Assembly: GCA_003131585.1 (NCBI GenBank)
Contig: PKVW01000021.1
Span: forward strand, 20,576 to 55,351
Source: Acidobacteriaceae bacterium
GTDB taxonomy: Bacteria > Acidobacteriota > Terriglobia > Terriglobales > Acidobacteriaceae
Direction of reading: 5' to 3'
Length of the DNA stretch: 34,776 bases
In this document: positions 1-6,564 of the stretch, in pieces
How positions within the stretch are numbered: the stretch's first letter is position 1
How the letters are laid out: the number at the start of each line of letters is the position of its first letter
Program-made: the position numbers and the translations under genes
Notes under the pieces: model-generated
Database searches by the model: none
Seen by the model: the letters and a program-made list of their open reading frames with translations, nothing else
What the model was told of the DNA's origin: nothing

Positions 1-261
1 GAAGTGATTTTGCGGGCCATGGGGAAGAAGATCGCGTGGTGGCAGGCAGCGGAGATAATCGGGATCAGCGACCGGCAGATGCGGCGTTGGCGGGAGCGCT
101 ACGAAGAGTTCGGGTTCCGGGGATTGTTTGACCGGCGGCGGGGAAAACCGTCGCCCAAGAAAGTGCCGGTGGCGGTGGTGGAGAAAGTTCTGGGGCTGTA
201 TCGGGAGAAGTATTTCGATCTGAACGTGCGGCACTTTCACGAGAAGCTGCAAGCCGAGCAC
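1..261 (+). pseudogene. Transposase fragment (ISNCY-like), N-terminal helix-turn-helix part
   Basis: The reading frame is open from base 1, so the gene probably begins outside the window. The first 87 or so residues form the winged/HTH DNA-binding region of an ISNCY-type transposase. Visible landmarks are WWQAAEIIGISDRQMRRWRERY, split around the recognition helix, then LFDRRRGKPSPK and YREKYFDLNVRHFHEKL. In intact relatives this is followed by a second HTH and a DDE catalytic domain. Here the similarity stops at about base 261 and the frame runs on through unrelated residues to a stop at 366. No catalytic domain and no terminal inverted repeat are visible. I read it as a decayed insertion sequence. 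The family name is from memory of the N-terminal motif; the transposase assignment is firmer than the family. Confidence 0.72.
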
Positions 262-484
262 CTGCGCCATGCTCGCCCCAAGAGACGAAAAATCCACAGC
301 GATGCCTGCTGCCACGAAAAAGTTGCATTTTCCATCCACTCCGAAGTAATATGCATTACGGAGTAAGTTTTCCCGGTGTTCCAGACCCTGTACCGCTCGT
401 TCCTAACTTCCAAACTTGCAGTTCAGCTTGTGTAAAACATAAGAGGTGGTTGGTCCGCCTCCGTCCCGGTTCGGAGAGTTCAAT

Positions 485-1231
485 ATGTCGTGGTACGCAT
501 ACTGCCTTACCGAGCACCAGACCCTTCCCAACGGCACCCGTTCCCGTCGCCCATTCGTAATTGAAAACGTTCAAGGCGTGAATGGAGCCCCTGTCCTCAG
601 CTATCCCAGCGGCGAGTTTGCTGTGATTGTGAGCGAATACGACCAAAACGCTGGACAACTCGATCAGAAATCGGCCATCGAGCACATCCGAGTGGTTAGC
701 GGCTGCTTCCGCAATTCCACCGTATTGCCCTTTCGCTTCGGAACCATCTTCGAAAGCGACGACGCGCTCCGCCAAGCTGTTCGGGTAAACCGGCGCGCCT
801 TCGGCCTGAGTGTCGCCCGCCTTCGGGGCAAGTCCGAGATGCACATCAAGCTGACGGTCACCGACGGATCGCTGCGCGAGGCTATGATCGACGTTGTGCT
901 CCCCGACACCGTCGGCGGCGACTATCTTTCAAAGCTGCGCGTCAAGGCTTCCCGGGAACGCGAGCGCCAAACGAAGGCTCGCGCCCTCTCGGTGCAGGTG
1001 CACAAGTTGTTTAACCCTCTGGAAGAAGAAGTGAGCTGCAAGAAGGTTGCTCCCCAAGGCATGCTCATCGACATCGCGCATCTCATCGACACCAAATCGG
1101 TCGAGAAATACCAGAACCGCTACAGCACCGCCGCCAAGCAGTTGAAGAACTGCGCGGTGACCATCAGCGGACCCTGGCCCCCTTACCACTTCCTGCCCGG
1201 GAAGCTGCGTACCGTGGCCGGAAACAGCTAG
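485..1231 (+). CDS. GvpL/GvpF-family protein (orphan)
   Basis: This 248-residue protein matches the GvpL/GvpF family, minor structural or assembly proteins of gas vesicles. The start at 485 is preferred over an in-frame ATG at 446 because GGAGAG lies six bases before it and the family N-terminus (MSWYAYCL) begins there. Family landmarks are VLPFRFGTIFES at about residues 80-92, a central charged helix (SRERERQTKARAL, about 155-168) and the C-terminal ISGPWPPYHF, which corresponds to the TGPWPPY signature. The usual EWGVKV strand is replaced by EMHIKLTV. No gvpA, gvpN or other gas-vesicle gene lies nearby, so a role in flotation is not supported. Lone GvpL/F proteins occur in non-vesiculate bacteria with unknown roles. 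The neighbour on the left is a dead transposase. Confidence 0.85.
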   Translation: MSWYAYCLTEHQTLPNGTRSRRPFVIENVQGVNGAPVLSYPSGEFAVIVSEYDQNAGQLDQKSAIEHIRVVSGCFRNSTVLPFRFGTIFESDDALRQAVRVNRRAFGLSVARLRGKSEMHIKLTVTDGSLREAMIDVVLPDTVGGDYLSKLRVKASRERERQTKARALSVQVHKLFNPLEEEVSCKKVAPQGMLIDIAHLIDTKSVEKYQNRYSTAAKQLKNCAVTISGPWPPYHFLPGKLRTVAGNS

Positions 1232-1662
1232 TTTCAATCCTCTTCGAGCCGCTGGTTTGCTCATTCACCGGCGGCTCGAACTGCTCCTCACAAGACTATC
1301 CTCGTGCAATCAATGTGCACCTATCTGCACCTGCACGTCGTGATCTTTTGCCGTCAGACCGCCTTTTCCGGCGGCCATCTTGCCTTAACCCTTGCTCGAT
1401 CAATCACTTATGGACTCGCGTAATCCCAACCCCGGTGGCTGCGGCTTTTGGCTCGGCAAATGCTTCTTCTCACTGTAATAAAGAGGCCGCAACCCCGAAG
1501 CAATGACCTTCACTCTCTTCTCTCTTCAACATTTCCCGAAGTGCCGTTCCGGCTGTCGGAGCGGCAACTTGCATTGCCTTTCCTGACATCCTACCCATCT
1601 TGCCTCTTTGAAAACGTGGCCCCAGCAATGGGGTCACATTTTTTTGGCCCCGGCGAAGCCCG
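1232..1662. other. Intergenic region with no convincing gene
   Basis: About 430 bases separate the GvpL/F gene from the small membrane peptide. Short open frames exist on both strands but have no recognisable composition, ribosome-binding site or motif. The only clear element is the hairpin plus T-run at 1617-1645. Confidence 0.5.
1617..1645. terminator. Rho-independent terminator with GCAA tetraloop
   Basis: GTGG-CCCA pairs with TGGG-(G)-TCAC around a GCAA (GNRA-type) loop. The pairing has one G-T wobble and one bulged G. Seven T residues follow directly on the plus strand (1639-1645). On the minus strand the stem is followed by GTTTTC, so it could also stop transcription of the small minus-strand membrane gene ending at 1663. 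The GvpL/F stop is nearly 390 bases upstream on the plus strand. Confidence 0.6.
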
Positions 1663-1782
1663 CTAGAAAAGCCTCCACACAAAATGCGCCAGCAGCGCGA
1701 ACAGGAGCAGCATAAATACCCCGCCAATCCAGACGAGGAAGTTCACCGTCATCTTTGGAGAGTTGATCTCTTTTTTGTCCAT
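1663..1782 (-). CDS. Small single-pass membrane protein (39 aa)
   Basis: A 39-residue frame on the minus strand. A short polar N-terminus (MDKKEINSPKMT) is followed by one strongly hydrophobic helix, NFLVWIGGVFMLLLFALLAHF, split here as residues 14-26 and 27-34, and a short basic end WRLF. GAGGGGC lies just before the ATG, a reasonable ribosome-binding site. The Lys-rich start, the single helix and the terminator-like hairpin downstream (1617-1645) all favour a real gene. It is divergent from the M28 peptidase, whose signal-peptide start lies about 100 bases away. I do not recognise the family. It could be a small membrane regulator or a subunit-like peptide; no function is claimed. Confidence 0.6.
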   Translation of the reverse strand: MDKKEINSPKMTVNFLVWIGGVFMLLLFALLAHFVWRLF

Positions 1783-1882
1783 GCCCCTCACGCTACCACA
1801 TCGCCACCCGCTGCATCCGGTTCGCGCGATCTCCCTTGACGCTTTTCCTCAGCCGCCCTTCTCAGATACACTGCCTGCATCT

Positions 1883-3388
1883 ATGACCAAGGCCTTCCGC
1901 TTCTCTCTCGCATCCTTATCTGTGTCTGTCGAAACTTTGATCGCACTTCTGCTGCTCTCGCCCGTGCCCGTCGTCGCTCAAACGCCACAGACGCCGCCGC
2001 CCGCCGCCTCCTGGACGGCGCCGCCGCAAACCACCCAGGCTAACCGGCAGAATTTCCCTCCACTCCTGCTCCAGCAGCTTTCCGCCATCAAAGCGGCCGC
2101 GCTCGGTGACGACTACGCCTACCGCCAGGTCGCTCACCTCACCGAGAACATCGGACCGCGCCCCAGCGGCTCGCCCCAGGCCCGCGCAGCGGCCGAATAT
2201 GTCGCCGCCCAGCTTCGCCAGCTCGGCCTCGAAGTCCGCCTCCAGCCAGTCGCCGTGCCGCACTGGGTCCGCGGCGCGGAAACAGCCGCCCTCGTCGAAT
2301 ATCCCGGCATGGTTCCCAACACAACACAAAAGATCGTTCTCACTGCCCTCGGTGGAAGCTCCTCCACTCCTCCAGACGGCCTCACCGCCGACGTTGTCAC
2401 GGTCGACACGTTCGATGAACTTACCGCCCTCGGCCGCGATAAGGTCGCCGGCAAGATCGTCCTCTTCAACGAACTCTTCGACAAGCAAAAAGCCGCCGCC
2501 GGACTGGCCTTCGCCGCCTACGGCGAGGCCGTTCGTTATCGCGGAGCCGGAGGCAAGGCCGCCGCCGATCTCGGCGCCGTCGCCGCTCTCGTCCGCTCTG
2601 TAGCCAACGCCGACTACCGCCTTCCCCACACTGGATTCAGCTATCCCGCCGGAATCCCCGCCGCAGCCGTCACCGCCGAAGACGCCGACCTCATCGTCCA
2701 TCTCGCTGCCCAGGGCAAAGTCCGCATGCACCTAACCCTCACACCGCAGAAGCTGCCCGACGAAACCGGCTATAACGTCATTGCCGATCTCAAAGGCTCC
2801 GAACATCCCGAGCAGATCGTGGTCGTCTCCGGACATCTGGACTCCTGGGACCTTGCCACCGGCGCAATCGACGACGCTGCCGGCGTCGCCATCGCCATGC
2901 AGGCCGGCGAAGTTCTCCAGCGCCTCCACCTGCGCCCCGCCCGCACTCTGCGCGTCATCGCCTGGATGGACGAAGAAACCGGAGGCGCAGGCAGCAAAGC
3001 CTACTCCGCCGAATACTCCGCCGAGTTCGCTCACCACATCGCTGCCATCGAAAGCGATGCCGGCGCCGCCCATCCTCTCGGCTTCGACGTCAAAGCGACT
3101 CCGGCCGCCATCGAAGTCCTCCGCCCGGTGCAAACCGTTCTCCAGAGCATCGGCGCCACCGTCCTCCAGCCCACCACCTATCCTCCCGGCGCCGACATCG
3201 AAGCCATGTCCGATGCCGGAGTCCCCGCCTTCGGCGTCATGCAGGACGGTCGCACCTATTTCAACTACCACCACTCCGCCGCCGACACCCTGGACAAAAT
3301 CGTCCCCGCCGAACTCCGGGAAAACGCCGCCGCCATGGCCGTCCTCGCCTACGCCCTCGCCAACATGAAAGACCCTCTGCCGAGATAG
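1883..3388 (+). CDS. Secreted M28-family zinc metallopeptidase (carboxypeptidase Q-like)
   Basis: This 501-residue exported peptidase belongs to family M28. Start 1883 is chosen because the signal peptide begins there (MTKAFRF, then a hydrophobic core ending PVPVVAQ); in-frame ATGs at 1763 and 1781 give a poor N-terminus. A Pro-rich stretch (about 33-55) is followed by a domain with a PA-like insert (AGKIVLFNE) and then the catalytic domain. All expected di-zinc ligands and the general base are visible: SGHLDSWD (His, Asp), AIDDAAG (Asp), MDEETGG (Glu-Glu), ESDAGA (Asp) and [10 protein letters not shown] (His). The GHLDSWD and C-terminal pattern resemble carboxypeptidase Q (plasma glutamate carboxypeptidase) more than aminopeptidase Y. 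It probably trims peptides in the periplasm or outside the cell. It is not in an operon with its plus-strand neighbours. Confidence 0.9.
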   Translation: MTKAFRFSLASLSVSVETLIALLLLSPVPVVAQTPQTPPPAASWTAPPQTTQANRQNFPPLLLQQLSAIKAAALGDDYAYRQVAHLTENIGPRPSGSPQARAAAEYVAAQLRQLGLEVRLQPVAVPHWVRGAETAALVEYPGMVPNTTQKIVLTALGGSSSTPPDGLTADVVTVDTFDELTALGRDKVAGKIVLFNELFDKQKAAAGLAFAAYGEAVRYRGAGGKAAADLGAVAALVRSVANADYRLPHTGFSYPAGIPAAAVTAEDADLIVHLAAQGKVRMHLTLTPQKLPDETGYNVIADLKGSEHPEQIVVVSGHLDSWDLATGAIDDAAGVAIAMQAGEVLQRLHLRPARTLRVIAWMDEETGGAGSKAYSAEYSAEFAHHIAAIESDAGAAHPLGFDVKATPAAIEVLRPVQTVLQSIGATVLQPTTYPPGADIEAMSDAGVPAFGVMQDGRTYFNYHHSAADTLDKIVPAELRENAAAMAVLAYALANMKDPLPR

Positions 3389-3420
3389 GCGCGATAAAGA
3401 TTTGGATTTTCTATTTCGCT

Positions 3421-3462
3421 CATGTGGGGACAGCCGCCCTCGGCTGTCCAGGAGCGAAGCGT
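3421..3462. repeat. Palindromic dispersed repeat (GGACAGCCG type), copy 1
   Basis: GGACAGCCG-CCCT-CGGCTGTCC forms a perfect nine-base stem at 3428-3449. It is preceded by CATGTGG and followed by GAGCGAAGCG. The same arrangement occurs in reverse orientation at 5478-5524, flanks included. Confidence 0.75.
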
Positions 3463-3568
3463 GCCTGCGGTGTTGGTGGGCCGGCGGGGTTCGGAGAGTG
3501 CGAAAAGAGAGGTCTTCGCAAGGTTTGCAAGAGTGGCCACCCGATCCAGTTCCTCGATTTGGAAAAAG

Positions 3569-3676
3569 AAACGGCAAGCGCCCGGTCGCCATCTGATAGA
3601 GCACGGTGCCGAAAGAAAAAAGATCGGAGCGCGCATCCAGATCCTCACCTCGCGCCTGCTCCGGCGACACTCGCCT
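3569..3676 (-). pseudogene. Serine/threonine protein kinase remnant
   Basis: On the minus strand a run of about 34 residues reads [16 protein letters not shown] then [18 protein letters not shown]. This is the activation-segment end (SPEQ, equivalent of APE) plus subdomain IX (DxxSFG) of a bacterial PknB-type kinase. Nothing of the ATP-binding lobe, the HRD catalytic loop or DFG is present, and the frame becomes unrelated sequence on both sides. At the upstream edge the motif CCGGAGCAGGCG occurs twice, 17 bases apart, suggesting a small duplication at the breakpoint. This is a fragment of a once larger kinase gene, not a functional protein. Confidence 0.8.
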
Positions 3677-3773
3677 GCTCCGGCTAGTGCCGCGCACACC
3701 CACCGGAGCTACTGCGGTAGAAAAACTAATAGGTGGGCGCCACATTGGGCACGGGCGACACCGGATTACAGAA

Positions 3774-3790
3774 CGAGACTTTGAGTCTCG
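3774..3790 (-). terminator. Possible terminator of tRNA-Pro
   Basis: A perfect seven-base stem (CGAGACT / AGTCTCG) with a three-base loop lies about 35 bases downstream of the tRNA 3' end, read on the minus strand. It is followed by TTCTGTAAT, so the T-run is weak. Position and perfect pairing favour a transcription end or processing site. Confidence 0.4.
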
Positions 3791-3824
3791 CCCCGATAAC
3801 TACCATTGTGTCTTAAAGATGAAT

Positions 3825-3901
<77 letters not shown>

Positions 3902-3968
3902 ACGACGCTGCGGGAGGCAACAAGGAAGGCTATCCACCCGCACACTTTACTTCTCGATAGGCACAAGG

Positions 3969-3974
3969 ATTATA
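3969..3974 (-). promoter_or_regulatory. Candidate -10 box for tRNA-Pro
   Basis: A perfect TATAAT lies on the minus strand about 68 bases upstream of the mature tRNA 5' end, in an AT-richer patch. No good -35 hexamer is seen at the normal distance, so the promoter call is tentative. Confidence 0.3.
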
Positions 3975-4139
3975 ACATTGTGGAGTCTTGCCGTTGGCGG
4001 ACGCGTTCTCGGCGCGCTCGCAGCCCAAGCGCATCGGCCCGTTGGATATCCTGTGCGAGTAACCACTGCGGAAGCTCTCCACCCGAGGGTTCTCTCGCCC
4101 TTGTCCGGACCTCTTTCGCGCTACACTGAAGACGCGCCG

Positions 4140-4204
4140 GATCCAACGGACCCCGATCTAACGGACTCCGGACTCCGATCCGACGCAACCCGATCTAACG
4201 GAAT
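4140..4204 (+). repeat. Degenerate 15-base tandem repeat just upstream of nagA
   Basis: Units GATCCAACGGA / GATCTAACGGA begin at 4140, 4155, 4177 and 4192, so spacings are 15, 22 and 15. The 22 is explained by an extra seven-base GGACTCC copy. The last unit ends two bases before the nagA start codon and occupies the place where a ribosome-binding site should be. Confidence 0.65.
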
Positions 4205-5386
4205 ATGATCGTCCTCTGTGCTAATCGTCTCTTTACGCCGCAGGAAGAGATCCAGAACTCGCTCCTGTTTATTGAGGACGGCCTCATCTCCGCCGTTTCC
4301 TCGCGGGCTCAACAGGAAGTCCCGAAGAATGCAACGGTGATTGATCTTAGCGACGACTTTGCCGATGCCATCCTGTCCCCCGGTTTCGTCGACATTCACA
4401 TGCACGGCGGCGCTGGTCTGGATGTCATGCAGGACCTGCCGGCCGAGTTGCCGCGTCTACACAGGTTCCTCGCCACGCATGGCGTCACCGGCTACTTTCC
4501 CACCACCGTCGCGGCGCCGCTCGATCAGACTTGCGTCGCGCTGGAACGGCTGGCCGATGCCATCGAAGCGGCTCAAGATTCCCCTGCCAGCAACGGCGAC
4601 GCGGTGCAGGCCCGGCCGCTCGGCATCCATCTGGAAGGCCCGTTTCTCAGCCACAAGCGCCGCGGCGCGCATCCCCCGGAATACCTCGTCGAGCCCACGC
4701 TAAAAATCTTTGAACGTCTCTGGCAGGCCGCGCGCGGGCACGTGCGCATGATGACCATCGCTCCGGAACTTCCCGGTGCGATCGAGGTAATCGCGGAAGC
4801 GGCGCGGCGCAACGTTTGCGTGAGCATCGGCCACTCCGACGCCGTGCTGGAGGCCGCCCGCGCCGGTGTCCGGGCCGGCGCCCGCCACGCCACTCACACT
4901 TTCAACGCCATGCGGCCGCTGGATCATCGTGATCCTGGCATCCTCGGCGAAGTGCTTACCGACAGGCAGCTCAGTGCCGACATTATCGCGGATGGAATTC
5001 ACGTCGCGCCCGCCGTCGTTCAGCTTTTCCTGCAGGCGAAGGGCATCGAACGCGCGGTGCTGATCACCGACGCCACGGCCGCGACGGGCATGCCCGACGG
5101 CGCCTACCAACTCGGACCTACACAGGTCCAGGTTAAAGACGGCAAATGCATGATGGATGGAAAACTCGCCGGCAGCGTCCTCACAATGGACCGCGCCGTT
5201 CGCAACGTGACGCGGTTCGCGGGCTGGAGCCTGCAGGAAGCAGTGCGCGCCGCGACGCTGAATCCCACGCGCGCGGTTGGCCTGTCGCAACATGGACACC
5301 TTGCCCCGGGCGCTGAAGCCAACATCATCGTCCTGAGCCCAGACGGAGAAGTAAGGAAAACGATGGTCCGCGGCCGCGGCTTCTAG
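4205..5386 (+). CDS. nagA: N-acetylglucosamine-6-phosphate deacetylase
   Basis: This 393-residue cytoplasmic amidohydrolase removes acetate from GlcNAc-6-phosphate, giving glucosamine-6-phosphate for amino-sugar catabolism or cell-wall recycling. The metal and catalytic signatures are present in order: DIHMHGG (His65, His67), LEGPF (Glu144), GHSDA (His210), ATHTFNAM (His231) and LITDA (catalytic Asp289). The start codon gives the usual short beta-sandwich N-terminus and total length matches the family. No clear Shine-Dalgarno sequence is seen because the upstream bases are a tandem repeat. No nagB, PTS or chitinase gene is nearby, so its pathway partners must lie elsewhere. Confidence 0.95.
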   Translation: MIVLCANRLFTPQEEIQNSLLFIEDGLISAVSSRAQQEVPKNATVIDLSDDFADAILSPGFVDIHMHGGAGLDVMQDLPAELPRLHRFLATHGVTGYFPTTVAAPLDQTCVALERLADAIEAAQDSPASNGDAVQARPLGIHLEGPFLSHKRRGAHPPEYLVEPTLKIFERLWQAARGHVRMMTIAPELPGAIEVIAEAARRNVCVSIGHSDAVLEAARAGVRAGARHATHTFNAMRPLDHRDPGILGEVLTDRQLSADIIADGIHVAPAVVQLFLQAKGIERAVLITDATAATGMPDGAYQLGPTQVQVKDGKCMMDGKLAGSVLTMDRAVRNVTRFAGWSLQEAVRAATLNPTRAVGLSQHGHLAPGAEANIIVLSPDGEVRKTMVRGRGF

Positions 5387-5477
5387 CGGTGATGGCTCCG
5401 CAGTGATCGGCATTGCTGACTTCCCGGAGAATTACGTGCGGATTGCGGAGAATTCGCAGGTGGGTGACGAGACTTCC

Positions 5478-5524
5478 GCCTCGCTTCGCTCGGCGGGACA
5501 GCCGAGTGCGGCTGTCCCCACATG
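5478..5524. repeat. Palindromic dispersed repeat (GGACAGCCG type), copy 2, inverted
   Basis: GGGACAGCCG-AGTG-CGGCTGTCCC makes a perfect ten-base stem at 5495-5518. Read on the minus strand it matches the copy at 3421-3462, including the CATGTGG lead and the GAGCGAAGCG tail, so the two flank the tRNA/nagA segment in opposite orientation. Confidence 0.75.
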
Positions 5525-5574
5525 GTCCTTGGTGGCGTCGGGCCAAGATCAAGATCAACATCGGTCAAAGGCAG

Positions 5575-5600
5575 GCGGGCGAGGGCGCCCGCCCCACACT
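5575..5600. repeat. Hairpin repeat GCGGGCG-AGGG-CGCCCGC with CCACAC tail, copy A
   Basis: A perfect seven-base stem and AGGG loop at 5575-5592 is followed by CCCACACT. The identical 18-base hairpin occurs at 12381-12398 and a variant sits inside the homoserine dehydrogenase gene at 23640-23657. It lies just past the sodA stop codon. Confidence 0.75.
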
Positions 5601-5619
5601 AGCATTTCACACGATCAAC

Positions 5620-6267
5620 TTAACGCGCCATGGCTGGCTCTTGGACGGACTTGCCGGACTTGAAGGCTTCGTAACGGGAGTTGACTTCGTCCCAGTTGAT
5701 TACGTTCCACCAGGCGGCTAGATATTCCGGACGACGGTTGTTGTATTTCAGGTAGTAGGCGTGCTCCCAGACGTCGTTGCCGAAGATGGGATGGAGGCCT
5801 TGCGAGATGGGGTTGTCCTGGTTGGGCGTGGAGATGACTTGGACGTCGCCGCCCTGCTTGCCGGCGAGCCAAACCCATCCGGAGCCGAATTGCTTGGCAC
5901 CGGCGTCGTTGAACTTGGCCTGCAGATCTTTGAACGTGCCGAAAGTTTTGGTGATGGCTTGCGCGATGGGACCGGTGGGATCGCCTCCGCCTTTGGGTTT
6001 CATGATCTTCCAGAACATGGTGTGATTGACGTGGCCACCGCCGTTGTTGCGGACGGCGCCGCGAATGTCTTCGGGGATGGAGTTGAGGTCGCGGATGAGA
6101 TCTTCGGGGCTTTTTTTGGACAGCTCGGGATGTTTTTCGAGGGCTGCGTTGAGATTCTTCACGTAAGCTGCGTGGTGCATGTCGTGGTGCAGGGTCATCG
6201 TCTGCTTGTCGATGACGGGTTCCAGCGCCGCGTAATCGTAGGGCAGGGGGGGTAGTTCGTAAGCCAT
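5620..6267 (-). CDS. sodA: Superoxide dismutase (Mn-type)
   Basis: This 215-residue Fe/Mn-family enzyme dismutates superoxide to oxygen and peroxide. The start at 6267 is set by a GGAGG site eight bases upstream and the conserved start ([16 protein letters not shown]); the open frame extends 51 residues further upstream without support. Metal ligands are His27 ([11 protein letters not shown]), His82 ([11 protein letters not shown]), Asp165 and His169 ([13 protein letters not shown]). The [11 protein letters not shown] form, together with the Gln in STPNQD (about residue 150), is the arrangement typical of Mn rather than Fe enzymes, though metal choice cannot be proved from sequence. No signal peptide, so cytoplasmic. 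A guanine-rich quadruplex motif lies 36 bases upstream. Confidence 0.95.
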   Translation of the reverse strand: MAYELPPLPYDYAALEPVIDKQTMTLHHDMHHAAYVKNLNAALEKHPELSKKSPEDLIRDLNSIPEDIRGAVRNNGGGHVNHTMFWKIMKPKGGGDPTGPIAQAITKTFGTFKDLQAKFNDAGAKQFGSGWVWLAGKQGGDVQVISTPNQDNPISQGLHPIFGNDVWEHAYYLKYNNRRPEYLAAWWNVINWDEVNSRYEAFKSGKSVQEPAMAR

Positions 6268-6302
6268 GATTTTTCCTCCAGAGTGCTGATTGTACTGATG
6301 AC

Positions 6303-6330
6303 GGGGGTGGGGGTGGGGATTCAGGGGGGG
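6303..6330 (+). other. Potential G-quadruplex upstream of sodA
   Basis: Four G-tracts of 5, 5, 4 and 7 bases are separated by T, T and ATTCA on the plus strand, which is the template strand for sodA. The pattern meets the usual quadruplex rule (four runs of at least three G, loops of 1-7). Confidence 0.55.
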
Positions 6331-6397
6331 AGGTGGTTCTAGAGTTCGTCCAGGTACCTCGAGGGCTAAATCCCGGCTTTCAAAGGGAAATCCTATC

Positions 6398-6415
6398 GCA
6401 ACGCTGAAGCGCTGC
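6398..6415. repeat. TGAA-loop hairpin repeat
   Basis: GCAACGC-TGAA-GCGCTGC pairs at six of seven positions. The same plan, a GC-rich stem with TGAA loop, is seen at 14142-14159, 22753-22773 and 23899-23916. Confidence 0.5.
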
Positions 6416-6509
6416 GCCACCCAAAATCATTGGGTCCTTAAGCAAGCCTTCGGTTTCAAGGCGAAGATCTGACCGCGCGTCGCTCCTAACTTATGTGGCG
6501 CCTCGGGCA

Positions 6510-6560
6510 GCGAGGGCGAGACGCCCTCGCGACAGCCGGCGGGGACGCCGGCGCTACGAA
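6510..6560. repeat. Double hairpin repeat ending GCGCTACGA
   Basis: Two perfect hairpins lie side by side: GCGAGGGCG/CGCCCTCGC at 6510-6530 and GCCGGCG-GGGA-CGCCGGC at 6535-6552, followed by GCTACGA. The second hairpin and its tail recur at 23937-23960. The element sits immediately after the histidine kinase stop codon and may serve as its 3' end structure. Confidence 0.7.
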
Positions 6561-6564
6561 GGTT

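Larger units (their letters stand above)
3389..3824. other. Intergenic region holding a hairpin repeat, a kinase remnant and a tRNA terminator
   Basis: No intact gene is present. The region contains a palindromic repeat at 3421-3462, a decayed Ser/Thr kinase fragment on the minus strand (about 3569-3676) and a perfect hairpin at 3774-3790 downstream of the tRNA. The mixture suggests a site of past insertions and gene loss. Confidence 0.6.
6268..6564. other. Spacer between the histidine kinase and sodA: G-tracts and hairpins
   Basis: No gene is seen. The spacer holds a four-tract G-run at 6303-6330, an imperfect TGAA-loop hairpin at 6398-6415 and two perfect hairpins at 6510-6552. Confidence 0.55.

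Noticed and set aside
1315-1666. Two small plus-strand frames between the GvpL/F and peptidase genes
   Set aside because: No ribosome-binding site, Ser/Pro/Leu-rich random composition, and the second runs through the terminator hairpin.
2732-3745. A 337-codon minus-strand frame overlapping the M28 peptidase
   Set aside because: Only its first 60 or so codons, outside the peptidase gene, contain kinase sequence. The rest is antisense to the peptidase, so I kept the kinase fragment alone as a pseudogene.
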